Source: Snodgrassella alvi_G
GTDB lineage: Bacteria; Pseudomonadota; Gammaproteobacteria; Burkholderiales; Neisseriaceae
NCBI GenBank assembly: GCA_946478525.1
Contig: CAMLCH010000005.1
Span: forward strand, 27,389-91,388
Reading direction: 5' to 3'
Length of the DNA: 64,000 nt
The position numbers and the translations under genes were made by a program. Numbering within the stretch: position 1 is the stretch's first letter; every line of letters begins with the position of its first letter. Positions 36,460 to 46,312 of the stretch are shown here, in pieces. Under the pieces are notes generated by a model that saw only the letters and a program-made list of their open reading frames with translations, made no database searches and had not been told where the DNA came from.

Positions 36460-37420
36460 ATGGTTTATTGGTCATATTTTCCAGATTTTGTTGTATCTCG
36501 CTACTAAATTTCCGTCCGATAAGTTTGCTCCATTTAGTATCAGGAGTGTAATTAACTATTTGGGGTGCACCAATAATATCGCGTGAAATGGTATAAATGT
36601 TTCCAAAATCATCAATTAATCCGACTGTTTTGGCTTCTTCACCGGTATATACGCGTCCACTAAATACATCTGGATTTTTTGAATCTTTTAAGCGTGACCC
36701 ACGGCCTTGTTTTACGGCATTAATAAATTGATTATGGATACTGGTTAACATTTGTTGCCAGATTTGTTGTTGTTCTGGCGTTTCCGGAACGAATGGATCA
36801 CCCATGCCTTTATTGTTACCTGCGATTTTTACACGTCGTTTGACACCTAGTTTATCAATCAGGCCAGTAAAATCAAAACTACTGCCAATAACTCCGATAC
36901 TGCCAACTAAACTGGATGGATCAGCAAAAATTTTATCGGCTGCACTGGCAATGTAATAACAGCCAGAGGCGCACATATCCTCAACAACAACATATACAGG
37001 TATCTTTGGATTTTTGGTTTTTAGATAACGGATTTCCTGATAAGCAATACTGGAAATAGCGGGTGATCCGCCGGGGCTATTGGCACGAATAATAATACCT
37101 TTGACATTTTTATCCTTATAAGCCTCTTTTAAACCTTCACGCAATAGATCTGCCTGATTGGTTTCATTGTCTATTACGCCGGTTAAATCAATAACTGCAC
37201 TGTGACTACCTTTAACTGTCATTTCATTTTTAGTACTGGTTAAGGCATTGATAAACATTAAAAAGACAACAATCCATAATAAACGCCATACCCAGCGCCA
37301 AATACGAGTGCGTCGTTGTTCGCGGTATACTTCCAGTAACAGTTTTTCCAGCATACTGCGTTCCCAGTTGTTATTGTTTTCTGGATGATTGCCAGTATAA
37401 TCTACTTTGTCAGTTTTCAT
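36455..37420 (-). CDS. sppA: signal peptide peptidase SppA, short form
   Basis: Inner-membrane serine protease of the S49 family that degrades cleaved signal peptides. There is one membrane anchor at about residues 42-62 (WVWRLLWIVVFLMFINAL), then a periplasmic ClpP-like domain. GIIIRANSPGGSPAISS, DMCASGCYYIASAADKIFADPSSLVGSIGVIG (nucleophile serine in GSIGV, interrupted here for brevity) and the FSGRVYTGEEAKTVGLIDDFG region match. At 321 residues it is the short single-domain form found in many betaproteobacteria, rather than the 67-kDa form of E. coli. The first 30 residues are charged and cytosolic. Confidence 0.91.
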   Translation of the reverse strand: MKTDKVDYTGNHPENNNNWERSMLEKLLLEVYREQRRTRIWRWVWRLLWIVVFLMFINALTSTKNEMTVKGSHSAVIDLTGVIDNETNQADLLREGLKEAYKDKNVKGIIIRANSPGGSPAISSIAYQEIRYLKTKNPKIPVYVVVEDMCASGCYYIASAADKIFADPSSLVGSIGVIGSSFDFTGLIDKLGVKRRVKIAGNNKGMGDPFVPETPEQQQIWQQMLTSIHNQFINAVKQGRGSRLKDSKNPDVFSGRVYTGEEAKTVGLIDDFGNIYTISRDIIGAPQIVNYTPDTKWSKLIGRKFSSEIQQNLENMTNKPW

Positions 37421-38396
37421 TAATATTTGCTTTCAGATTATGATTTAAAATCATATATATCATAGATTGAAAAAGAGTGTGGAAAGCTAAATTGTTAAAA
37501 CAGCAGATGACTGTTAACAAATGCGTTAGCAAAGCAAAAATTATAGCCAGCTTTAAAGATATTGACAAAAAATTTGTAAATCACAATAGCATACTTATTT
37601 ATCCAAAAGAGTTTATATTTAAACAAACTGGCTAATTATCATAATAACCTCTATATTAACGGTGAGAAGAACTTAACAATAAGTTTTGTAATGATAATTC
37701 CTATTAGTGCAGGGATAGCTCTAGATGACAGAATTGATACAATAGAGTTTTCTGACAAATATGCTATATTCAATTTTGATCTTAAATTGGAATAAATACG
37801 AAGCAGTCTGGAAGTATGCTTACTATGAATGGTTACTTAAATAATAACGATATAAAACCGAGGGATGATTTTTCCATTCGAATTATCTGTTACAGAATTC
37901 CCAACGAAATTTATAAAGTCAAAGTTTAACAGACATCTATATATCTGTTATATGCGTAATCAAGTTTTGATTGCAATTGAATCAGGTGTCGTTTTTTAAC
38001 ACAAGCTTTGTGTGGTTATTTTTCTTTGTAAATTCAAAAATATAATGTAGATTTTAGAATGGTATTAAAAAATTAATTTTTTTACTTAATCTATTAAGAT
38101 GACTAAAGTCAAAAACCTGCTTTTAAGATAAGAAATTTGAAGAATAAATAAGAACAATGTCAATTAGGTTGATATAATACCAATTGATGTCATGAATTTG
38201 GCATAATTTAATGTTTGTTCAGCAAAAAAGTTGCAGTAATTAATGATCGTGCGCAAAAGCTGAACTACATAAGTTTTGCCTGAGCTAAATAACAGCTTAG
38301 TTCAGACAGAATCAACACTGTGGTTAAAAGTAAATTTTATTGCAAGTGGTTGTGAAGTGTACATCTGAATCCAATTTGTGGAGTTTATAAAACACT
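37421..38396. other. AT-rich spacer of about 1 kb
   Basis: A 34-residue frame at 37691-37795 (MIIPISAGIALDDRIDTIEF...) looks faintly protein-like and may be a gene remnant, but there is no ribosome site and nothing in support around it. Small hairpins AACAGA/TCTGTT (about 37927-37948) and CTGAGCTAA/TTAGTTCAG (about 38280-38305) were seen. No convincing promoter for the kinase gene was found. Confidence 0.4.
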
Positions 38397-40034
38397 ATGT
38401 CTAAATTCTTTTTTGATGATCGTAAACAATTAGTCAATGATGCTATCGAAGGCTTAATTATTTCTGCTCCGCAGGGTAATCTAGTCAAGCTGGATACTGA
38501 CCCAGCGATACGTGTAGTCGTTCGTCGGGACTGGGATAAAAGCCGGGTTGCGATCATTTCTGGGGGAGGTTCTGGTCACGAACCGGCACATGCTGGTTTT
38601 GTGGGTAAAGGAATGCTGACCGCAGCTGTATGTGGTGATTTATTTGCTTCACCCAGTGTTGATGCGGTGTTAAATGCCATTGTTGCAGTAACTGGTGAGC
38701 ATGGTTGTTTATTAATCGTTAAGAATTATACTGGGGATCGACTGAATTTCGGTTTGGCAGCAGAAAAGGCGAAAGCCATGGGGCTGAATGTTGAAATGGT
38801 GATCGTTGCAGATGATATTGCTTTGCCAGACAACAAACAACCGCGCGGCATTGCCGGAACAGTCTTGGTGCATAAAATTGCTGGTTTTGCCGCAGAATCG
38901 GGAAAATCACTATCTGAAGTACGAGATCTGGCTCAGCAAACATGTGATAATTTATGCAGTTTGGGTGTGGCAATGCAAAGCTGCAATTTGCCGGGACATG
39001 AAGAGAAAAAAGCAATTCAATCTGATTGTTGCGAGTTAGGTCTTGGTATTCATGGTGAACCAGGTGGTTCCTTGATAAGCAGCCAGAACAGTAAAGTTGT
39101 TATTGACACCTTAGTGAAACAATTGCATGAACACGCAGGTAATGGACATTTTGCGGTGTTAATTAATAATCTTGGGGGTGTTTCTGCTCTTGAGATGGCT
39201 ATATTGACTCGAGAACTGGCTCATTCTGGCTTGCATGATCAAATTCGTTATCTGATTGGTCCGGCTGCCTTAGTGACTTCGCTGGATATGAAGGGTTTTT
39301 CTCTTTCGTTATTGAAACTGAATGATTACTTTGAACAGGCGATTAACGCTCCTGTTGAAACTTGTGGCTGGCAGAAACCGGTGTCCTTTGCGCCGTTAAA
39401 AACCATTGCACATGCGCCTATAGCTAAAAAATTTACTTGCGACTATTCAGAAAATCCGCAAGTCGCGGCCATAATTAAAACCATTACTTCGACACTGATT
39501 AGTCAAGAAAATAGATTGAATGCTCTGGATGCCAAAGTGGGAGATGGAGATACCGGTACGACTTTTGCCAATGGTGCACAAGATATTGAGCGCAAACTGG
39601 AAGACCAGCAATTACCTTTAAATGATTTACCACAATTGTTCTTATTGATTGGTGATCGATTGGCAACGGTGATGGGTGGATCAAGTGGAGTATTAATGTC
39701 TATATTCCTGACCGCAGCCGGACAACAATTACAAAAGGGTAGTAAATTAGTGGATGCATTAAGTACAGGTCTGGAACAGATGAAACATTATGGTGGTGCG
39801 GACTTAGGAGATCGAACATTGATTGATGCATTACAACCGGCATTACAGATTTGGAAATCTGAAGGTTTTCAGGCAGCTGTTACAGCAGCACAGAATGGAG
39901 CTGAAAAAACTGCCACAATGAAACGAGCAGGAGCCGGACGTTCTACTTATATTAATCAGGATAATCTGTTTGGTAATCCTGATCCAGGTGCTGTAGCGGT
40001 AGCAGAAGTATTTAAAGCTTTGGCCAATCAATGA
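38397..40034 (+). CDS. dhaK: ATP-dependent dihydroxyacetone kinase (DhaK-DhaL fusion)
   Basis: Phosphorylates dihydroxyacetone, or glyceraldehyde, to the glycolytic triose phosphate. Residues 1-330 are the DhaK domain: IISGGGSGHEPAHAGFVGKGM binds substrate and H219 (LGLGIHGEPG) forms the covalent hemiaminal. Residues about 355-545 are DhaL: the ATP-magnesium motif DAKVGDGDTGTTFANG and MGGSSGVLMSIFLTAAG. The fusion means ATP is used directly rather than the PEP-PTS. At 545 residues it is slightly shorter than the Citrobacter-type enzyme. No glycerol dehydrogenase or transporter is next to it. Confidence 0.9.
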   Translation: MSKFFFDDRKQLVNDAIEGLIISAPQGNLVKLDTDPAIRVVVRRDWDKSRVAIISGGGSGHEPAHAGFVGKGMLTAAVCGDLFASPSVDAVLNAIVAVTGEHGCLLIVKNYTGDRLNFGLAAEKAKAMGLNVEMVIVADDIALPDNKQPRGIAGTVLVHKIAGFAAESGKSLSEVRDLAQQTCDNLCSLGVAMQSCNLPGHEEKKAIQSDCCELGLGIHGEPGGSLISSQNSKVVIDTLVKQLHEHAGNGHFAVLINNLGGVSALEMAILTRELAHSGLHDQIRYLIGPAALVTSLDMKGFSLSLLKLNDYFEQAINAPVETCGWQKPVSFAPLKTIAHAPIAKKFTCDYSENPQVAAIIKTITSTLISQENRLNALDAKVGDGDTGTTFANGAQDIERKLEDQQLPLNDLPQLFLLIGDRLATVMGGSSGVLMSIFLTAAGQQLQKGSKLVDALSTGLEQMKHYGGADLGDRTLIDALQPALQIWKSEGFQAAVTAAQNGAEKTATMKRAGAGRSTYINQDNLFGNPDPGAVAVAEVFKALANQ

Positions 40035-40231
40035 TAAATAGCTAAATTGTTTAAGTATTTTAATTTAGTGCTGATTAACTTATGAGTTTCATAGCTTAAT
40101 AGGTTAATCAGCACTTTGTTTTTAACAGCTATGTTAAAATAACTTAAATAAAGGGTTCATATGCAGATAAGAGTTTATTTATCTGAAGAGTTTTTTCAAT
40201 ATTAAAAAATATTTGCAAATTAAGGAAATAA

Positions 40232-41113
40232 ATGAAAGCAGTTATTCCTGTAGCAGGTTTTGGTACGCGTATGTTACCAGCGACCAAAGCTATTCCTAAA
40301 GAGATGTTGACGGTTGCGGATAAACCACTCATACAGTATATAGTGCAGGAATGTGTTGCCGCCGGTATCACCGATATTATTCTGGTTAATCATAGTTCTA
40401 AAACAGCTGTCGCCAATCATTTTAATACTGCGTTTGAACTAGAAACACAACTAGAAAATAAAGGTAAATTTGATTTATTAAAGGAAGTACGCAGCGTTTG
40501 TCCGCCAGATGTTAATATCATTCAAGTTTATCAGGGTGAGGCCAATGGTCTTGGACAGGCAATTAAGTGTGCTCAGCCAGTGGTCGGTAATGAAGCATTT
40601 GCTGTATTACTTCCCGATGTGCTGATTGATGAATATGCCTGTAATCCAGTAACTGACAATTTGGCTAAAATGCTGCACTGTTTTCAACAGACACAGCATA
40701 GCCAGATTATGGTTGAACGTGTACCGGTCAACGAAGTGAGTAAATACGGTATCGTTGATTGCAATGGTCAGGAAACGCAATCAGGTCACAATATACCTAT
40801 GCACAGTATCGTCGAAAAACCTGCAATTGCTGAAGCACCTTCAGATTTGGCTGTTGTTGGTCGTTATGTACTTTCAGCTAATATCTGGCCTTTACTGGCT
40901 AAAACAGCTCCTGGTGCTGGAGGCGAAATCCAGTTAACAGATGCGATTGCTGCGTTAATCCGCCAAGAACCTGTAGATGCCTTTGTAATTAATGGTTACT
41001 CACATGATTGTGGTAATAAGCTGGGCTATATGAAAACCTTTATCGAGTATAGTTTACGTCATCACCAATATGGCTCTGAGCTTAAGCAATGGTTACAACA
41101 ATTAGTTAGTTAA
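40232..41113 (+). CDS. galU: UTP-glucose-1-phosphate uridylyltransferase
   Basis: Makes UDP-glucose for envelope polysaccharides. Nucleotidyltransferase signature GFGTRMLPATKAIPKEML at residues 8-25, VVEKP-like loop seen as SIVEKPAIAEAPSDLAVVGRY, and GGEIQLTDAIAAL. Length 293 is normal. It follows the kinase by about 200 bases and ends in a terminator overlapping the convergent rluC. Confidence 0.94.
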   Translation: MKAVIPVAGFGTRMLPATKAIPKEMLTVADKPLIQYIVQECVAAGITDIILVNHSSKTAVANHFNTAFELETQLENKGKFDLLKEVRSVCPPDVNIIQVYQGEANGLGQAIKCAQPVVGNEAFAVLLPDVLIDEYACNPVTDNLAKMLHCFQQTQHSQIMVERVPVNEVSKYGIVDCNGQETQSGHNIPMHSIVEKPAIAEAPSDLAVVGRYVLSANIWPLLAKTAPGAGGEIQLTDAIAALIRQEPVDAFVINGYSHDCGNKLGYMKTFIEYSLRHHQYGSELKQWLQQLVS

Positions 41114-41139
41114 CCTTAATTGTTATTTCTTCTCAGTTA

Positions 41140-41174
41140 AGCCAGCAATTAATTATCATTGCTGGCTAATTTTT
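41140..41174 (+). terminator. galU terminator inside the rluC 3' end
   Basis: GCCAGCAAT (41141-41149) pairs with ATTGCTGGC (41158-41166), followed by TAATTTTTG. It overlaps the last codons of rluC. Confidence 0.75.
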
Positions 41175-42138
41175 GCAAAAATTGATGCAAATCCGCCGGT
41201 AATGAGGCCGAAAGGTGTAAAACCTCCCCACTTACGGGATGAGCTATAGATAACTGGGCTGCGTGCAAAAACATTCGTTTTAATCCTGCTTTTTGCAGCC
41301 GTTTATTCGCCTGATAATCACCATAACGCTCATCACCGGCGATAGGACAAAACTGCGATTGCATATGTACTCGAATCTGATGTGTGCGTCCTGTTTTTAA
41401 CGTGATATCCATCAATGTTACGGCCTTAATCCCTACGGCATGTAACATCGGACCGGAATAACGCTGGCGTATTTTAAATAATGTGAGAGCGGATTGCCCT
41501 GACTGTTCGCTGGAAGCAATCCGTACCATTTTTTCACCCTGTGCGCCGGTATATTTAATTAGTGGTAATTTGACTTGATGCACATTTTCCGGCCAGTTGC
41601 CAATTGCTAATGCCTGATAAATTTTATGTGGGTGATTAAGACGGATAGACTCATGCAGTTTAACTAAAGCACTGCGTTTTTTGGCTATCATCAGTAAACC
41701 ACTGGTGTCTTTATCCAGTCGATGTATTAACTCCAGGTAGCGTGCTTCAGGGCGTGAACGACGTAATTGTTCAATAACACCAAAACTGATCCCACTGCCA
41801 CCATGCACCGCAATACCAGCAGGCTTATTAATCACCAATAGCACATCATCTTCATAAACAATCTCAAATTCCTGTGCCGGTACAACAATGCCTTTAAAAT
41901 GGTCATGTTTAGTGGCGACGCGAATAGGCGGTATACGAATGATATCATCGACTGCCACACGATCAGTACCTTTACAACGTTTTTTATTGATGCGTACCTC
42001 ACCGCTGCGAATAATGCGCTGAATATGACTCTTTGGCACACCTTTTAATTCACGCATTAAAAAATTATCTAAACGTTGGCCTGCGTTTTCGGCGCAGACA
42101 CACAAAAATTGCACTGAATCTTTGCTTAAAACTGTCAT
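41149..42138 (-). CDS. rluC: 23S rRNA pseudouridine synthase RluC
   Basis: Makes pseudouridines at 955, 2504 and 2580 of 23S rRNA in E. coli. The N-terminal S4 domain (AGQRLDNFLMRELKGVPKSH, RIIRSGEVRINKKRCKGTD) is followed by the RluA-type catalytic domain with the catalytic aspartate in LIHRLDKDTSGLLMIAKK and LKTGRTHQIRVHM. Length 329 is typical. The divergent arrangement with rne is the same as in E. coli, which supports RluC over RluD. Confidence 0.92.
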   Translation of the reverse strand: MTVLSKDSVQFLCVCAENAGQRLDNFLMRELKGVPKSHIQRIIRSGEVRINKKRCKGTDRVAVDDIIRIPPIRVATKHDHFKGIVVPAQEFEIVYEDDVLLVINKPAGIAVHGGSGISFGVIEQLRRSRPEARYLELIHRLDKDTSGLLMIAKKRSALVKLHESIRLNHPHKIYQALAIGNWPENVHQVKLPLIKYTGAQGEKMVRIASSEQSGQSALTLFKIRQRYSGPMLHAVGIKAVTLMDITLKTGRTHQIRVHMQSQFCPIAGDERYGDYQANKRLQKAGLKRMFLHAAQLSIAHPVSGEVLHLSASLPADLHQFLQKLASNDN

Positions 42139-42695
42139 CTTGCTTATAATCCGTAAGCTTTTATAAATTAATAGAAGTCATCAGCTATTATAGCCGAAGT
42201 CATTGTGGCAATAGGTACTGAACAGAAAAAAGGCTCATTTGGCCCATTGTCGGGATAACAGCAAATGTATCGCGGCAATAAAGAATGAAATGTTAACGTA
42301 TTTACTGGAAAACGCACTGTTGCAGGCGTGTTTCCCCATGTTGTTGACCAGCCGTCAGCAATAAGGGTTAGTGATTAAGTTTGACTCCATCGGGTGGCAA
42401 GCCTCGGTTTCAGACGTGAGAAGGTATGACAAAACCAGATTGCGCAGCCGCTAACGTGCCCAAGCACCCGACAAAATAACAGAAGATTGGCTATTTCTTT
42501 TAAGCGCTCCAGCGTTAAAATTGCTAGGTAGCGCCGGCTGTGCAAATTGTAGTGAATTAAGGTACGCCGACATGTTCTTTATAACTTCTTTATGATGAAA
42601 GCCTGCTTGATTTGCCGTGTTGGATTGATATTGGCAAGGCCGCGGGTGTCAAATACTAATTACAACGCCTCGTCAGTGCATATAACGAGGTTTTC
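42139..42695 (+). promoter_or_regulatory. long, GC-richer and structured leader of rne
   Basis: This 557-base spacer differs from all other spacers in the window by its higher GC content and several hairpins: GGAAAACGC (42307-42315) with GCGTGTTTCC (42326-42335), an AGCGCTCCAGCG/TAGCGCCGGCT region near 42504-42543, and CCTCGT/ACGAGG (about 42667-42690) just before the start codon, which would enclose part of the ribosome site. RNase E autoregulates through its 5' leader in E. coli. An analogous role here is inferred; no sequence match to the gammaproteobacterial element is claimed. Confidence 0.5.
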
Positions 42696-45461
42696 ATGAA
42701 ACGAATGTTATTCAATGCTACACAGGCAGAAGAGCTGCGTGTGGCAATTGTAGATGGACAGAATTTAATTGATCTGGACATCGAAACGCTGGGTAAGGAG
42801 CAGCGTAAAGGCAATATTTATAAAGGTATCATTACCAGAATCGAACCATCACTGGAGGCATGTTTTGTTGATTATGGTACTGATCGCCATGGATTCTTAC
42901 CCTTTAAAGAAATATCCCGTAGCTATTTTCAAAACTACGAAGGGGGACGGGTACGCATTCAGGATGTCTTGACTGAAGGTATAGAGGTCATCGTTCAGGT
43001 TGAAAAAGATGAACGCGGCAATAAAGGTGCAGCATTAACCACTTTTATTAGTCTGGCCGGTCGTTATCTTGTGCTGATGCCTAATAACCCTCGTGGTGGT
43101 GGTGTTTCACGTCGCATTGAGGGAGAAGAGCGACAAGAACTGAAACAGGCTATGAGTGAACTTAATGTTCCGCGTGGCATGAGCCTCATAGCAAGAACTG
43201 CCGGTATAGGGCGAAGTTGTGAAGAATTGCAGTGGGATTTAAACTATTTAGTGCAATTGTGGCGTGCGATTGAGCAGGCTGCGGCACACCACAGTGATCC
43301 TTACCTGCTGTTCATGGAAAGCTCACTATTAATTCGCGCTATTCGCGATTATTTTCAGCCCGATATCGGCGAAATCTTAATAGATTCTCAAGAAGTATAT
43401 GATCAAATCAGTGAGTTTATGTCGTATGTTATGCCGGCTTATACCAGTCGACTGAAACATTACACTGACCATATCCCTTTATTTGCCCGCTTTCAGATTG
43501 AACAGCAAATTGAATCAGCTTTTTCTCGTGAAGTTTCATTACCTTCCGGCGGAGCGATCGTAATTGATCACACCGAAGCACTGGTGTCTATAGATGTCAA
43601 CTCCGCTCGTGCAACCCGTGGTGCCGATATCGAAGATACCGCTTTTAAAACGAATATGGAGGCTGCAGAAGAAGTAGCCAGACAGATGCGGGTACGCGAT
43701 CTGGGTGGTTTAGTTGTTATTGATTTCATTGACATGGAAAATAGCAAGAACCAACGTGATGTCGAAAATACCCTTCGTGAGGCACTGAAAAAAGATCGTG
43801 CGCGTGTGCAGATGGCGAAACTTTCTCGTTTCGGACTGATGGAATTGTCACGTCAACGTCTGAAACCGTCTCTTGGTGAAAGCAGTCATACCATTTGCCC
43901 TCGTTGTGCTGGTACTGGCTTTATCCGCAGTATTGAATCAACAGCATTACATGTATTGCGTATTATTCAAGAAGAAGCCATGAAGGATAATACCGCCGAA
44001 GTACGTGTTCAGGTGCCAGTTGATGTTGCTACCTTTCTGCTAAATGAAAAACGTGCTGAATTATTTGGACTGGAAGAACGGTTGGATTTGTGTGTTTTGC
44101 TAATCCCCAATATTCATCTGGAAAACCCGCATTACAGCGTTACCCGTGTTCGTACAGATAACATCGAAGAAAATACTGTGCCTAGCTATCATCAGGTTCA
44201 AACACCTGAGAATGCTGATGAATTGCCCTTTTCTATGGGGCAGAATAAACCTGTTAAACCAGAAGCTGCGGTCAGAGGCATTCAACATAGCCAGCCGGCT
44301 CCTGTTGTGGCAAAAAATAATACAGGTAAAAACGTCCAATCTAAAGGCTTATGGAATAAATTATCTGTGTGGTGGCAAAATCTGCTTGGTCACAACGGAT
44401 CCACAGATTCTGGGCCAGCAGCTAAAGACAAATTGGCTAAAGCCACTACAGAACAAAGAAAAATTCGTAAACCGCTATCTGGCGATCGTCGTCAGGCACG
44501 CACTAACAGATTAACGAAAAATGCAACTTCTGGTAAGAGAAATGAGTTGGCGGAAGTTAGTGATACAGTTAGTAGTGAACAGGCGAACGATATTCGAGCA
44601 AACGAGCGGCGTAACCGGCGTCAGGATAGGAACAATAATGATCAAGCTGATCAGACCAATATCGGTGAACTGAGTCATAAAAAGCAAGAAATTAACAATT
44701 CTAAAGAAGATTATGGTGATAAACGGCGTCGACGCCAGCGTGTGCAACGCAAGCAGGATCCTGAATGGCAAAATGCAGATATTGGTCAATCAATAGCTGA
44801 AGTTCAGGATGGTGAACCGTTACTGATCAAACTAGCTAGTGATGACAGCGAGAATAAACGCAATAAATCGCGGCCTCAGAAAGATAATCGGCGCCAGAAT
44901 GGTAAAAAGAATCGCCGTTTCATTCCTTCTGCCAGCAAAATCACCCGCTATCTGGATATTGATGCTCTGGTGATACAAGTGCAGCAAACTACCGCACATG
45001 TGTTGCAACCAGAGATAGCGTTATCACAGCATGACCATCAGCAGAATGTATTGCTTACAGAAACAGATAAGCATGCAGATATTGTTCAGCAAGCAGTGGA
45101 ACAAGTGCAAAAAGTTGCGTTGGCTGTATTGGATCAGAAAGATACTGAGCAGGGTACTGCATGCGTAGATAAATATTGCCGTGACTCTGAACAGTTAAAT
45201 AATCAGACTGCGAAAAATACGTTACCACAAGAGGCTGTAGAAACAGTAATGGATGCAAAAATTGATTTACAGCAGATTACTGATTTAGGCTCATTACAAT
45301 TAATTGAAACCAAACCCCTGTCAACGGAAATAATTGATGTTGTAGAAACAATTAATGGTGCAATACAGCCTAGATTACGCCGCAAAGATGTACAAATGTC
45401 AGTAAATAGTGAAACTAAAATCACCTCAGCCATATTGGAACAAATAGAAACGAAATTCTAA
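42696..45461 (+). CDS. rne: ribonuclease E
   Basis: Essential endoribonuclease for mRNA decay and rRNA/tRNA processing. The catalytic half (residues 1-500) carries MKRMLFNATQAEELRVAIVDG, the S1 domain (KGNIYKGIITRIEPSLEACF), metal ligands in SIDVNSARATRG and GGLVVIDFIDMENSKNQ, and Zn-link CPRCAGTGF. The C-terminal half (about 540-921) is low-complexity, rich in K, R, N and Q (RKIRKPLSGDRRQARTN, KRRRRQRVQRKQD), the expected disordered RNA-binding scaffold. It ends in an acidic-to-neutral tail. Its 921 residues are within the family's range. A paralogue, rng, is 7 kb away. A terminator follows at 45495-45543. Confidence 0.95.
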   Translation: MKRMLFNATQAEELRVAIVDGQNLIDLDIETLGKEQRKGNIYKGIITRIEPSLEACFVDYGTDRHGFLPFKEISRSYFQNYEGGRVRIQDVLTEGIEVIVQVEKDERGNKGAALTTFISLAGRYLVLMPNNPRGGGVSRRIEGEERQELKQAMSELNVPRGMSLIARTAGIGRSCEELQWDLNYLVQLWRAIEQAAAHHSDPYLLFMESSLLIRAIRDYFQPDIGEILIDSQEVYDQISEFMSYVMPAYTSRLKHYTDHIPLFARFQIEQQIESAFSREVSLPSGGAIVIDHTEALVSIDVNSARATRGADIEDTAFKTNMEAAEEVARQMRVRDLGGLVVIDFIDMENSKNQRDVENTLREALKKDRARVQMAKLSRFGLMELSRQRLKPSLGESSHTICPRCAGTGFIRSIESTALHVLRIIQEEAMKDNTAEVRVQVPVDVATFLLNEKRAELFGLEERLDLCVLLIPNIHLENPHYSVTRVRTDNIEENTVPSYHQVQTPENADELPFSMGQNKPVKPEAAVRGIQHSQPAPVVAKNNTGKNVQSKGLWNKLSVWWQNLLGHNGSTDSGPAAKDKLAKATTEQRKIRKPLSGDRRQARTNRLTKNATSGKRNELAEVSDTVSSEQANDIRANERRNRRQDRNNNDQADQTNIGELSHKKQEINNSKEDYGDKRRRRQRVQRKQDPEWQNADIGQSIAEVQDGEPLLIKLASDDSENKRNKSRPQKDNRRQNGKKNRRFIPSASKITRYLDIDALVIQVQQTTAHVLQPEIALSQHDHQQNVLLTETDKHADIVQQAVEQVQKVALAVLDQKDTEQGTACVDKYCRDSEQLNNQTAKNTLPQEAVETVMDAKIDLQQITDLGSLQLIETKPLSTEIIDVVETINGAIQPRLRRKDVQMSVNSETKITSAILEQIETKF

Positions 45462-45494
45462 GTTAACCAAAATAAAATGTTCTCTTAAAGCAAG

Positions 45495-45543
45495 AATAGC
45501 CTGAACATAGTTATCTCAGTTGAGTAAATGTGTTCAGGCTATT
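45495..45543 (+). terminator. rne terminator
   Basis: AATAGCCTGAACA (45495-45507) pairs with TGTTCAGGCTATT (45531-45543), 13 bp, with a short T-run. The arms carry AGCCTGAA, the 3' part of DUS-like sequences. Confidence 0.78.
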
Positions 45544-46312
45544 TTGTGCTTGAATGGTTACAATACAAAACAGTAACCGCTTTTAGATATTTGGTTAGTT
45601 AAAATAATAAGGTTTCTATTAATTAATAATCTATCTGACCGAGAAATATTCAACATAGAGAAATTATTCGAGAAAACTATGAGAATAATCTATATGAAAA
45701 CCAATTAATTTCCTGACAGGTTTTTTTAAAGTGTTGTTTTAAGTTTATTGGTTGGTGACGAAAATTATTTTTGTTACATATCGAATTCGTTATTATCAGA
45801 GCTATTCAAATCTGTTTAATTTGCTAGTTAGCCAAAACTAATGTCAAAGTAACAATAATTATAATTATCTATTTGAGATGAACAACTGATTAAAAGAGTA
45901 CAGTTTTAATGTAATGGCTCATATCCTAAATCATCTATCAGATGTTTAAACTCACTGGTAAATAATAAGTTCATTACTTAGAAATTGTATGGATGATGAC
46001 ATCTAGAGATTTTGGATTCATTATTACTGTTGAAAAACTACAACACTTATTTCTTATAATAAAATTCAGTGGAAATGAGATTTAATTGTATATAATATTG
46101 ATTTAAATGAATAAAATTTTATTTAATTTGTCGTTAATAATATTTTGCCGTACTCAATGTGTTGTGTGTTTGCAAATGAAATTGTTTTTTGGCAACCAAA
46201 GCATTATATTTACAGCTATGAAATCGCTAATGCGGCGATTAATGCAAAACTTTAAAAGCTCTTCATTAGGTTTTTGAAGTTTGTTTTTTCGACATAGAAA
46301 AGGAATACAGCA
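45544..46312. other. AT-rich spacer upstream of the porin
   Basis: No gene seen. A possible promoter is TTGTTT (46182-46187), 17-base spacer, TATATT (46205-46210), and AATCGC/GCGATT forms a small leader hairpin near 46224-46241. AAGGAA, 8 bases before ATG 46313, is the ribosome site. An unusually long region may serve regulation of the major porin. Confidence 0.4.

Noticed and set aside
36356..36586. Plus-strand frame of 76 codons
   Set aside because: It runs through the sppA terminator and antisense over sppA; no coding signal.
44146..44789. Alternative frames of 92-122 codons in the 3' half of rne
   Set aside because: They fall in the low-complexity scaffold region of rne, where long shadow frames are expected.
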